Positions 25,836-33,718 of a DNA stretch of 64,000 bases are shown here, piece after piece. Positions within the stretch are counted from its first letter, which is position 1. Each line of letters starts with the position of its first letter. Below the pieces are notes generated by a model, which was not told where the DNA came from, searched no databases, and worked only from the letters and a program-made list of their open reading frames with translations. The position numbers and the translations under genes were made by a program. The DNA comes from Mesorhizobium sp. PAMC28654 (GTDB taxonomy: Bacteria; Pseudomonadota; Alphaproteobacteria; Rhizobiales; Rhizobiaceae): contig NZ_CP085135.1 in the NCBI RefSeq assembly GCF_020616515.1, forward strand, positions 4,836,001 through 4,900,000, written 5' to 3'.

Positions 25836-27236
25836 TCAAGCCTTCGCCAGCCGCTTTTTCCAATAGCGTATCTGCCTGCGCACTTCCGATGGCGCGGTGC
25901 CGCCGAAGCTTGTCCGGCTCTTCACCGAATTCTGCACCGCAAGCACCGAGAATATGTCCGAGGTGATGCCGGGATGAATGGATTGCAAATCCTCGAGCGA
26001 CAGCTTGTCCAGCGCCACCTTCTTCTCCTCGGCCAGCGCCACCGCGCGGCCGGTGACATGGTGCGCCTCGCGGAACGGCAAGCCGAGCGTTCGCACCAGC
26101 CAGTCGGCAAGGTCGGTCGCCGTCGAATAGCCGGAGCCGGCAGCCTTCTTCATCGCTGTTGCGTTCACCGTCATGTCGGAGACCATGCCGGTCATCGCCG
26201 CCAGCATCAGGTCGAGCGTCTCGGCGGCGTCGAACACCGATTCCTTGTCCTCCTGCATGTCCTTGCCATACGTCAGGGGCATGCCCTTCATCACGGTCAG
26301 CAGGCCGACCAGATGGCCGTTGACGCGACCGGTCTTGCCACGCACCAGTTCGGCGGCATCCGGGTTCTTCTTCTGCGGCATGATCGACGAGCCGGTGGAG
26401 AAGCTATCCGACAGCCTGATGAAGCCGAATTGCGGCGTCGACCAGATGATGATCTCCTCGGCCAGCCGCGACAGATGCGTCGCGCAGATCGCCGCCATGG
26501 CAAGGAATTCGAGCGCGAAATCGCGGTCCGAAACCCCGTCCAGGGAATTGCGCATCGGTTCGCGGAAGCCGAGCGCTTTCGCGGTTGCGTGCCGGTCGAT
26601 GGGGAAGCTGGTGCCGGCAAGGGCCGCCGAACCCAGCGGGCTTTCGTCCATGCGTTCGATGGCGTCGCGGACGCGCGACAGGTCGCGGCCGAACATCTCG
26701 ACATAGGCCATGCAGTGATGGCCGAAGGTCACCGGCTGCGCCGTTTGCATATGGGTGAAGCCGGGCATGACGGTTGCCGCGTGCTCTTCGGCGCGTTCCA
26801 GGAATGCCGCGATCAGGCCTTTCAGCGCCTCGGCGACGCGAAAGCACTCGTCCTTGACCCAGAGCCTGAGGTCGACGGCGACCTGGTCGTTGCGTGAGCG
26901 GGCGGTGTGCAGCCGTCCCGCCGCCGGGCCGATCAGCTCGGCGAGGCGGGCCTCGACATTCATGTGGATGTCTTCCAGCCGGGTCGAGAACTCGAACGTG
27001 CCGGCTTCGATCTCTTTCAGGATCGTGTTCAGCCCGTGAGCGATCTTTTCTTGATCGGCCGCCAAAATAATGCCCGCTTGCGCCAGCATCTCGCTATGGG
27101 CGATCGAGCCGCGAATGTCCTGTGCATAGAGTTTGCGGTCGAACGAGATCGACGCGTTGATGGCTTCCATGATCGCGGCCGGGCCCGAGGCAAAACGTCC
27201 GCCCCACATCTGGTTGCTGGCCTTCTTGTCGTTCAT
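25836..27236 (-). CDS. argH: Argininosuccinate lyase ArgH
   Basis: Final step of arginine synthesis: argininosuccinate to arginine and fumarate. The 466-residue protein has the fumarase/aspartase signature [12 protein letters not shown], the [10 protein letters not shown] block and the [13 protein letters not shown] block carrying the catalytic His. ATG 27236 gives the standard [16 protein letters not shown] beginning; nine extra residues upstream belong to no known start. It is divergent from the tlpA gene, with 35 bp between start codons. Confidence 0.95.
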   Translation of the reverse strand: MNDKKASNQMWGGRFASGPAAIMEAINASISFDRKLYAQDIRGSIAHSEMLAQAGIILAADQEKIAHGLNTILKEIEAGTFEFSTRLEDIHMNVEARLAELIGPAAGRLHTARSRNDQVAVDLRLWVKDECFRVAEALKGLIAAFLERAEEHAATVMPGFTHMQTAQPVTFGHHCMAYVEMFGRDLSRVRDAIERMDESPLGSAALAGTSFPIDRHATAKALGFREPMRNSLDGVSDRDFALEFLAMAAICATHLSRLAEEIIIWSTPQFGFIRLSDSFSTGSSIMPQKKNPDAAELVRGKTGRVNGHLVGLLTVMKGMPLTYGKDMQEDKESVFDAAETLDLMLAAMTGMVSDMTVNATAMKKAAGSGYSTATDLADWLVRTLGLPFREAHHVTGRAVALAEEKKVALDKLSLEDLQSIHPGITSDIFSVLAVQNSVKSRTSFGGTAPSEVRRQIRYWKKRLAKA

Positions 27237-27271
27237 CGCTATAAAACCTGTGTCCCGGAGCAATTTCAGAA

Positions 27272-27961
27272 ATGGCAGACCGCAATAGACTTTTCCCGGC
27301 CCCGCGCCTCATCCTTGCCGCTTTGGTGGCGGGCGTGCTTGCCGGCGCGGTCGCGGTATATGTCAGGGAGAGCGGTTCTGGCAACAACGCGCCAGCACAG
27401 CAGGCCGCTGTCGGCGACAGCAAGGACGATGTCGCCTGCGCCGCCAAGAGCGAACGCGCCAAGAAGGTCGCTGCCTCCGCCACCGGACAGGTCGCCGCAC
27501 TTTTGCCGGCCGACCCGCCGCAATCGCTGAGAAGCCTCGCCTTCAATGGCCCCGATGGCAAGCCGATGACGATCGCCGACCATGCCGGCAAGACGGTGCT
27601 GCTCAATCTGTGGGCGACCTGGTGCGCGCCGTGCCGTGCCGAGATGCCGGCGCTCGATGCGCTGCAGAAGGAAAAGGGCAGCAACGCGTTCGAAGTCGTC
27701 GCCGTCAATGTCGATGCCGGCGACGATGTGAAGCCGAAAAAGTTCCTCAAGGACACCGGCGTCGAGTCGCTCGGCTACTACCGCGATTCGACGATGGCGC
27801 TGTTCAACGATCTCAAGACGCGCGGCCTGGCGCTTGGCTTGCCTGTGACCATGCTGGTCGATGGCGAGGGCTGCCTGATCGCCCATATGAACGGCCCGGC
27901 CGAGTGGTCGGGGCCAGACGCCAACAGACTGGTGGAAGCGGCGCTCGCTCCATCAGGCTGA
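27272..27961 (+). CDS. tlpA: TlpA-like thiol:disulfide oxidoreductase
   Basis: A 229-residue membrane-anchored thioredoxin-fold protein. One N-terminal helix (about 12-32) is followed by a periplasmic domain with the active site [13 protein letters not shown] and a cis-Pro region GLPVTML. TlpA reduces periplasmic thiols needed for cytochrome oxidase assembly in Bradyrhizobium; that role is inferred here. It is divergent from argH, as is common in Rhizobiales. Its last 9 bases overlap an antisense EAL-domain relic. Confidence 0.88.
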   Translation: MADRNRLFPAPRLILAALVAGVLAGAVAVYVRESGSGNNAPAQQAAVGDSKDDVACAAKSERAKKVAASATGQVAALLPADPPQSLRSLAFNGPDGKPMTIADHAGKTVLLNLWATWCAPCRAEMPALDALQKEKGSNAFEVVAVNVDAGDDVKPKKFLKDTGVESLGYYRDSTMALFNDLKTRGLALGLPVTMLVDGEGCLIAHMNGPAEWSGPDANRLVEAALAPSG

Positions 27962-28285
27962 GCGCAAGGCGGCTGCTGGCTCCAGCATCAGGATGCTTCC
28001 GCCGCGCTGCCTGGCATCTTCGTCCTGGATCACCGGTGTCGTCACGCCGGTCAGCTCGCCGAACGTTTCAATCGGGCTCGGCCGGCTAAGATAGTAGCCT
28101 TGCCCGATCACGCAGGCCTCGGCATCGAGGAATTTCAGTTCGCCCAGCGTTTCGACGCCTTCCGCCAGGACAGGCAGGCCGAGGCCGCGCCCCAGGCTCA
28201 GCACGGCGCGTACGATGGCCGCGACCTGGCCGTTGCTGTCAACCGACTTGGTGAAGGATCCGTCAATCTTGTTAGGCGAATACAT
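27953..28285 (-). pseudogene. C-terminal remnant of an EAL-domain (c-di-GMP phosphodiesterase) gene
   Basis: About 105 residues beginning at KIDGSF align in character with the last third of an EAL domain: KID-SF, then VRAVLSLGRGLGLPVLAEGVET and a GQGYYLSRPSPIE end. The catalytic EAL motif and all N-terminal parts are absent. The similarity starts directly after the fbpC stop codon (28272), and the first few codons overlap fbpC out of frame. This looks like a recombination junction that left a dead fragment. It has no plausible start of its own. Confidence 0.75.
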
Positions 28286-29354
28286 GCGCCTTTCCGGATA
28301 CGGTCAGCCGGACGATCTCGCCGACCATTGGTGCATCCATGCCGGGCTTGCGCAGGATCAACGGCGTGTTGCCGATCGCGGCGGCATCGGGCGGATCGGC
28401 GCTGTTGAGAAGCCGCACCGCGATCATGCATGTCGAACCGGCGAACTCGGATTCCGTCACCTCGCCGAATGGCATGTCCGAGGTACCCGACATGCCCTCG
28501 CGTGAGGTTCGTTTCAGCCCTATCTGCTCGGGACGCAGCATGATGCGGGCGACATCGCGCTGCTCCTTCGTGTCGACGGCGATACGTCCGAGCGGCGAGT
28601 TGGCGAAGCCGTTCGATATCTTCGCCGGCAGGATAATGGCATCGCCAAGGAACTCGGCGATCATCCTGTCCTTCGGCTTGAGATAGAGCTCGCGCGGCGT
28701 GCCGATCTGCGAGAACCTGCCGTCGCGCATGACAGCCACCTGGCTGGCGAAGGACAGGGCCTCGGCCTGGTCGTGGGTCACCAGGATGGTGGTGATGCCG
28801 GCGGCCTCAAGAAGCTCGGCCACGGCCTTGCGCATCGAGGCGCGCAGGCCGGTATCCAGCGCCGAGAACGGCTCGTCGAGGAGCATCAGCCGGGGTTTCA
28901 TGGCCATGGCCCGCGCCAGCGCCACGCGCTGTTGCTGGCCGCCCGAGAGTTCGTGTGGATGGCGTTTCAGGATCGCCTTGTCGAGCCCGACGGTATAGGC
29001 GAGTTCGACGATGCGCTCCGCGCGCTTGTCCTCGTCACGCGCCATGCCGAAGCCGATATTGTCGGCGATGGTCAGATGCGGGAACAGGGCGCCGTCCTGC
29101 GCCACCACGCCGACGCCGCGGCGATGCGCGGGTACCGCGCTGCCGCCATTGGCCAGCACCGTGCCATCGAGCACGATCCGGCCCTGGTCCGGCGCCTCGA
29201 AGCCGGCGATCAGCCGCAGCAGGGTGGTCTTGCCGCAGCCGGAGGGGCCAACGATCGCCGTGCGGCTGCCGCTGGCAACCTTGAGGTCGACGCCGGCAAG
29301 CGCGGCGACCGGGCCGTAGTGCTTGTGCAGGCCATTGAGTTCAAGAAAGCTCAT
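28272..29354 (-). CDS. fbpC: Iron(III) ABC transporter ATP-binding protein
   Basis: A 360-residue ABC ATPase: Walker [10 protein letters not shown] (about 35-43), signature LSGGQQQR, Walker [13 protein letters not shown], and a C-terminal TOBE-like domain. With the upstream permease and binding-protein genes it forms a ferric ion importer of the Fbp/Sfu/Fut type. ATG 29354 overlaps the permease stop in an ATGA, so they are translationally coupled; the much longer upstream frame is inside the permease gene. Its stop abuts an EAL-domain remnant. Confidence 0.88.
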   Translation of the reverse strand: MSFLELNGLHKHYGPVAALAGVDLKVASGSRTAIVGPSGCGKTTLLRLIAGFEAPDQGRIVLDGTVLANGGSAVPAHRRGVGVVAQDGALFPHLTIADNIGFGMARDEDKRAERIVELAYTVGLDKAILKRHPHELSGGQQQRVALARAMAMKPRLMLLDEPFSALDTGLRASMRKAVAELLEAAGITTILVTHDQAEALSFASQVAVMRDGRFSQIGTPRELYLKPKDRMIAEFLGDAIILPAKISNGFANSPLGRIAVDTKEQRDVARIMLRPEQIGLKRTSREGMSGTSDMPFGEVTESEFAGSTCMIAVRLLNSADPPDAAAIGNTPLILRKPGMDAPMVGEIVRLTVSGKAHVFA

Positions 29355-30928
29355 CGCCCGGCCATCCGCTTCGATTGAACATAGAGCAACCAGGTCAGCG
29401 GCAGCGACATCGCCACCATGATCAGGGCATAGGGTGCCGCCGACGCATAGTCGATCTCGCCGCTGTAGGACCAGAACGCCATCGCCAGCGTGCGGGTGCC
29501 ATTGGGCGCCAGCATCTGGGTCGCCGTCAACTCGTTCATGATGCCGAGCGCCACCAGCGCCATGCCGGCGGCGGCACCTGGCGCCGAAAGGCGGATCGTC
29601 GTCGACCACAGCGCCTTGAGCGGCGGCCGGCCAAGGCTCGAGGCCGCACGTTCGAGCTCGACCGGCGCCTGCGCGATCGAGGCCCGCAGGCTGACCAGCG
29701 CGCGCGGCAGGAACATCAGCGCGTAGGCGACCAGGATCGTGAACAGGGTCTGGTAGAGCGGCATGGCAATGCGCACCGTGATGGTGACCAGGGCCAACGC
29801 CACGACGACGCCGGGCAGCGAGCCGACGATGTAGTTACAGCCTTCCAGCAGGCGTTGCAGGGGGCCGGGAGCACGGATCGATATCCAGGCCATCGGCATG
29901 GCGGCGACGGTGGCGAGCAGCGCACCGGCAAGCGCCAGGAACAGCGTCTGCCCGAGCGCCAGGCCGATTTCGTCGAAACGCCAGACATCGGCGCCGCCAG
30001 CCACGAGCCAGCGGCCGATGGTGACGAAGGGTACGCCAAGCGCCAGCAGCGTGGTGAGGATTGGCAGAACCATGCAGAGGATTGTGGCGCGTCCGAGCTT
30101 CGTGCGCTGTTGCTGGCGCGCCGCGCCGGAACCGACGCGGGCATAGCGCTCCTCGCCGCGCACCAGCACTTCCAGCCCGAGCAGCACGAAACAGCAGGTG
30201 ACCAGAACGCCGGCCAGCATGTTGGCGGCCGGTCCGTTGAAGGTCGACTGGAACTGGTCGACGATCGCGGTGGTGAAGGTGTCGAAGCGGATGAAGACAT
30301 AGAGGCCATACTCGGCCAGAAGATGCAGCCCGACCAGCAGGGAGCCGCCACAGAGCGCCAGCCGCAATTGCGGCAGCACGACGCGCCAGAACACGCGCCA
30401 GGGTCCAAGGCCGAGCGCCGCCGCCGCGTCCTCCAAAGCGGGGTCGAGGCGGCGCAGGGCCGCCGACACCGGCAGATAGAGGAATGGGAAATAGGCGATG
30501 ACGGAAACGAGAACGCCGGCCCACAGGCCGTGCAGCCTGGGCACCATGGTGATCCAGGCGTAGCTGTGGACGAAGGCGGGGATGGCGAGCGGCGCCACCG
30601 CAAGCCACGCCCAAATCCGGGCGCCGGGCAGGTCGCTGCGCTCGGTGAGCCATGCCAGCGCCACCGACAGAACGATGGAGATCGGCACGGCCAGCAGCAC
30701 CAGCAGGACGGTGTTGACCAGAAGCTCGCCAACGCGCGGCCGGAAGACCAGCGCCGCCACGGTTTCCCAGCCGGTCTGCACGGCAACCCAGATGATGAAG
30801 GCGAGGGGCAGCAGAGCGAACAGCGAGACGAAGGCGGCGACGATCGCAATCCACGACAGCGGCCGGCGATGTCGGCCCGTTGTTCCCGACGGCAGGCCTG
30901 AACGCGCCAGATCGGCGGCGGGCTGCAT
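29351..30928 (-). CDS. fbpB: Iron(III) ABC transporter permease
   Basis: A 525-residue inner-membrane protein of two fused binding-protein-dependent transport permease domains, about 12 helices in all. Each half ends in an EAA-like loop ([24 protein letters not shown] in the first half; [22 protein letters not shown] in the second). This duplicated layout is typical of FbpB/SfuB ferric permeases. It overlaps fbpC by 4 bp. A strong hairpin separates it from fbpA. Confidence 0.88.
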   Translation of the reverse strand: MQPAADLARSGLPSGTTGRHRRPLSWIAIVAAFVSLFALLPLAFIIWVAVQTGWETVAALVFRPRVGELLVNTVLLVLLAVPISIVLSVALAWLTERSDLPGARIWAWLAVAPLAIPAFVHSYAWITMVPRLHGLWAGVLVSVIAYFPFLYLPVSAALRRLDPALEDAAAALGLGPWRVFWRVVLPQLRLALCGGSLLVGLHLLAEYGLYVFIRFDTFTTAIVDQFQSTFNGPAANMLAGVLVTCCFVLLGLEVLVRGEERYARVGSGAARQQQRTKLGRATILCMVLPILTTLLALGVPFVTIGRWLVAGGADVWRFDEIGLALGQTLFLALAGALLATVAAMPMAWISIRAPGPLQRLLEGCNYIVGSLPGVVVALALVTITVRIAMPLYQTLFTILVAYALMFLPRALVSLRASIAQAPVELERAASSLGRPPLKALWSTTIRLSAPGAAAGMALVALGIMNELTATQMLAPNGTRTLAMAFWSYSGEIDYASAAPYALIMVAMSLPLTWLLYVQSKRMAGR

Positions 30929-31035
30929 CAGCTCAGACGCTCCGCCGCCGCCCGGTGGCGGAAACGGTTGCGGTGTCGCGAAGGCGGTTGGAAACGCAGC
31001 GTGTCGTCATTGGCGAATGCCATCTCGAAAACAGA

Positions 31036-31070
31036 GCGCTCCCGCGGAAAGCGAAGTCCCGCGGGAGCGC
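31036..31070 (-). terminator. Hairpin between fbpA and fbpB
   Basis: GCGCTCCCGCGG and CCGCGGGAGCGC form a perfect 12-bp stem with an 11-base loop, 30 bp after the fbpA stop. On the minus strand it is followed by TCTGTTTTC. It could partly terminate transcription or protect the fbpA mRNA 3' end, giving more binding protein than permease, as in many ABC operons. Confidence 0.7.
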
Positions 31071-31099
31071 AGTCGTTGCCCTTTTAGGACGTATGCTGA

Positions 31100-32107
31100 C
31101 TAAAGCAAGCCGGCCGCGGTCATCAGATCGGTGACCTTCTTGGAGTTCAGCGTCGTCGCATCGACTTTCGGCGCCTGCAGATCGGCCAGCGGCACCAGCT
31201 TTGGATTGGATTCTGCGCCCTTTCCGACCGCGTATTCGAAGGAATCACCGGTCTTCAGAACCTCCTGGCCACCCTTGCCGGTCACCCACTTCAGGAAGGC
31301 CTGTGCTTCCTTGGGATGCTTGCTCGAGGCCAGCACGCCGCCACCGGAAATCGAGACGAACGCGCCCGGATCCTGGTTCTTGAAATAATGCAGCTCGACG
31401 TTCTTGCTGTTTTCGCCGGTCTTGGCCTGATCACCGAAATAGTAATAGTGGTAGATCACGCCGCCATCGATTTCGCCGGCATTGACTGCCTTCATCACCG
31501 TGCTGTTGCCCTTGTAGGCCGTGAAATTCGTCTTCATCGCCTTCAGCCAGTCGGCCGTGGCGGCTTCACCCTTGAGCTGAAGAAGCGCGCTGACGATCGC
31601 CTGGAAGTCGGCGCCCGATGGCGAGGCGGCCCAACGGCCCTTCCAGCTCGGATCGGCGAGATCAAGCATGGACTTCGGCAACTGGTCGGCGGTCAGCTTG
31701 GTCTTGTTATAGGCAAAGACTGTGCTGCGCGCGGCCACACCCACCCATTTGCCGCTCGCCGGCTGGTAGTCCTGCGGAACCTGGGCCAGCGTATCGGCTT
31801 CGACCGGTGCGAACAGGCCGGCACTCTCTACCAGCACCATGGCCGGCGAGTTTTCCGTCAGGAACACGTCGGCGGGCGAGGAAGCGCCTTCAGCGACGAT
31901 CTGGTTGGAGAAATCGCTGTCGCCACCGTTGCGCACGGTGACCTTGATGCCCGTTTCCTTGGTGAAGCCCTCGGCCCACTCCTTGGTCAAGCTCTCGTGC
32001 TGGGCGTTGTAGACGATGATGCCGGCATCATCGGCCATCGCCGGACCGACGATCAGGCTGATTGCGAGCGCGGTGGCGCCGGCAAGGGTGGAAAGAGCAT
32101 ATCTCAT
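31100..32107 (-). CDS. fbpA: Iron(III) ABC transporter substrate-binding protein
   Basis: A 335-residue periplasmic binding protein with a signal peptide ending AMA-DD (about residue 25), then IIVYNAQHESLTKEWAEGFTKETGIKV typical of ferric-binding FbpA/FutA proteins; a conserved HYYYF segment matches the tyrosine iron-ligand region. ATG 32107 starts the signal peptide properly. It is the first gene of the operon, with a TGA-N9-TCA palindrome about 58 bp upstream, suggesting iron control. Confidence 0.88.
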   Translation of the reverse strand: MRYALSTLAGATALAISLIVGPAMADDAGIIVYNAQHESLTKEWAEGFTKETGIKVTVRNGGDSDFSNQIVAEGASSPADVFLTENSPAMVLVESAGLFAPVEADTLAQVPQDYQPASGKWVGVAARSTVFAYNKTKLTADQLPKSMLDLADPSWKGRWAASPSGADFQAIVSALLQLKGEAATADWLKAMKTNFTAYKGNSTVMKAVNAGEIDGGVIYHYYYFGDQAKTGENSKNVELHYFKNQDPGAFVSISGGGVLASSKHPKEAQAFLKWVTGKGGQEVLKTGDSFEYAVGKGAESNPKLVPLADLQAPKVDATTLNSKKVTDLMTAAGLL

Positions 32108-32164
32108 TGCGTAATCCTCGATCTTGATGGTCTTGGGTTTGGCACGGCCGCAGCTATCAATACA

Positions 32165-32179
32165 TGACATCAATAGTCA
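32165..32179. promoter_or_regulatory. Candidate RirA-type iron-responsive operator (TGA-N9-TCA)
   Basis: TGA (32165-32167) and TCA (32177-32179) are separated by nine bases, the core pattern described for the iron-rhizobial operator bound by RirA. It lies 58 bp upstream of fbpA, an iron-uptake gene. A second TTGA/TCAA half-pattern overlaps it. The core is short, so chance must be considered. Confidence 0.45.
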
Positions 32180-32271
32180 ACATTGACGGGCTGCTTCAAT
32201 CGGTCGCCGGGGCGAAAGACCGATGCGGCGGCGGACAATTCAGCGTGATGAGAACGGCGGCACCATGGAAT

Positions 32272-32319
32272 TGTCCAAGGCCGCGGTTTTCGTGATTTCC
32301 CGGCACTTTGCCTTGGACA
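32272..32319. promoter_or_regulatory. 10-bp perfect inverted repeat upstream of the ECF sigma gene
   Basis: TGTCCAAGGC (32272-32281) and GCCTTGGACA (32310-32319) are exact reverse complements separated by 28 bp. They lie in the divergent region between fbpA and the sigma gene. Possible roles are a looping operator or an RNA hairpin; the regulator is unknown. Confidence 0.4.
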
Positions 32320-32335
32320 TTATTTCGCCGGCCAC

Positions 32336-32361
32336 GTAACAAATCAGCACGCAAGCGCGAA
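32336..32361 (+). promoter_or_regulatory. Candidate ECF (SigF/ECF16-type) promoter, probably autoregulatory
   Basis: GTAACA at 32336 and CGAA at 32358 are spaced by exactly 16 bases. This matches, as I recall it, the GTAACC-N16-CGAA promoter described for Caulobacter SigF, the homologous sigma group paired with NrsF. The site lies 20 bp before the GTG start of the sigma gene, leaving a very short leader. It would make the sigma-anti-sigma operon self-controlled. Confidence 0.5.
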
Positions 32362-32380
32362 CATCGGGGAGTGAACTCTT

Positions 32381-32932
32381 GTGACCGGCAAGGACGAGGC
32401 CGAGCTTTCCCGGCTGATGCGGGCCGCGATCGCGGGAGACGAAAGGGCTTACGCCGACTTTCTGCACCGGGTTGCCATGCTCGTTCGGGGCTTTGCCCGG
32501 CGCAAGATCGTGCAGGGCGGAGTCGACCCCGAGGATGTCGTGCAGGAAACCTTGCTGGCCATTCATGTGAAACGACATACTTGGCGCCAGGATGCGCCGG
32601 TGTTGCCGTGGGTTTACGCCATCGCCCGTTTCAAGCTGATCGATGCGTTCCGGCGGCGCGGGCGGCGCATCGAGATCGATGTCGATGATATCGCCGAGAC
32701 TTTCGCCGAGCCGGAAGCGGACACCGTCAGCGAGCGCGACATCAACCGGGCGCTGGACAGCCTGTCGCCGGCCCAGCGTTCCGTGGTCTCGGCTGTGTCG
32801 GTGGAAGGCCGTTCCATCGGCGAGACGGCAGCCAAGTTCGGCATCAGCGAGACGGCGGTGCGCGTGTCGCTGCATCGCGGGCTGGCCGCCATTGCCAAGC
32901 GGTTTGGGCAGGGGCGTTTCGGGCGGGAATGA
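32381..32932 (+). CDS. ECF-family RNA polymerase sigma factor (SigF/ECF16-like)
   Basis: A 183-residue sigma-70 factor with only regions 2 (about 20-85, with DVVQETLLAIHVKRHTWR and PWVYAIARFKLIDAFRRRGRR) and 4 (about 125-175, SPAQRSVVSAVSVEGRSIGETAAKFGISETAVRVSLHRGLAAIA). GTG 32381 is preceded by GGGGA. The next gene, 1 bp downstream, encodes a DUF1109/NrsF-type membrane anti-sigma factor. This is the arrangement of Caulobacter sigF-nrsF, which responds to metal and oxidative stress; that signal is inferred here. Confidence 0.9.
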   Translation: MTGKDEAELSRLMRAAIAGDERAYADFLHRVAMLVRGFARRKIVQGGVDPEDVVQETLLAIHVKRHTWRQDAPVLPWVYAIARFKLIDAFRRRGRRIEIDVDDIAETFAEPEADTVSERDINRALDSLSPAQRSVVSAVSVEGRSIGETAAKFGISETAVRVSLHRGLAAIAKRFGQGRFGRE

Positions 32933-32933
32933 C

Positions 32934-33572
32934 ATGAGAACGGACGATCTCATCAAGGCGCTGGACGCCGATGTTCGCAACAAGGCGATGCCGTTGCGCT
33001 CGGCCTGGTGGATGGCGGCCGGCGCCGCCGCCTTGATCGCGGCAGCGGTTTTCATGCTGACGATCGGTCCGCGTCCCGATTTCATGGCGGCCGCGCATAC
33101 GATGCGCTTCCTGTCCAAATTCGTCTTCACGGCTGTGCTTGCGGTCAGCGCCTTTGTCCTTATCCGCGCCCTGTCGGTCCCCGGCGCAGCGACGGGTCGG
33201 GCGGCCATGGGGATGATCGCCGCGCCGCTGCTCGTGGCCGTGGCCGTCATTCTGGAGCTGTTCGCCGTGCCCTCGGCCGACTGGGGCACGCGTCTGGTCG
33301 GTACCAACATGTATATTTGCATGACCTTCATACCGCTGATCGGTATCGGGCCACTTGCCGTCTTCCTGTGGATGCTGCGCTACGGCGCCCCAACGCGGCC
33401 GGTGCTTGCCGGCGCTGTTGCCGGCCTGCTCGCCGGTGGGCTGGCGGCGACCTTCTATGCCGCGCACTGCTTCGACGATTCGCCGCTTTTCGTGGCCACC
33501 TGGTACACGATCGCAATCGGCGCCCTTGCCGTGCTTGGCGCGCTGGGGGGCCGATTCTTCGTGCGCTGGTAG
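32934..33572 (+). CDS. NrsF-family (DUF1109) membrane anti-sigma factor
   Basis: A 212-residue inner-membrane protein with a short cytoplasmic N-terminus (MRTDDLIKALDADV, a common start in this family) and six membrane helices. Cysteines are present in the TM/periplasmic part (MYICMTF and AAHCFDD). NrsF holds its sigma factor at the membrane and in Caulobacter uses periplasmic cysteines to sense chromate and cadmium. It lies 1 bp after the ECF gene, so co-expression is very likely. Confidence 0.87.
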   Translation: MRTDDLIKALDADVRNKAMPLRSAWWMAAGAAALIAAAVFMLTIGPRPDFMAAAHTMRFLSKFVFTAVLAVSAFVLIRALSVPGAATGRAAMGMIAAPLLVAVAVILELFAVPSADWGTRLVGTNMYICMTFIPLIGIGPLAVFLWMLRYGAPTRPVLAGAVAGLLAGGLAATFYAAHCFDDSPLFVATWYTIAIGALAVLGALGGRFFVRW

Positions 33573-33718
33573 CGACAGGCACCGATCCCGGCCAATAGAC
33601 ACCGATCCTTAATCATGCCGGCAATTGTTTGCCGGTTCGTGGTGCAGCTCACACCCGCGGCGCAAGATTTCCTTAAAATCGATCCGTCAAGATTTTACAG
33701 GGAAACGATTGCGCTGGG

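Noticed and set aside
24342..26897. An 851-codon plus-strand open frame across lysA, lptM and argH
   Set aside because: It is antisense to three well-supported biosynthetic genes and encodes a His/Arg-rich sequence with no recognisable fold.
28272..29609. A longer ATP-binding protein starting at 29609
   Set aside because: The first 85 codons lie in another frame of the permease gene; the ATGA-coupled ATG at 29354 fits the ABC ATPase N-terminus.
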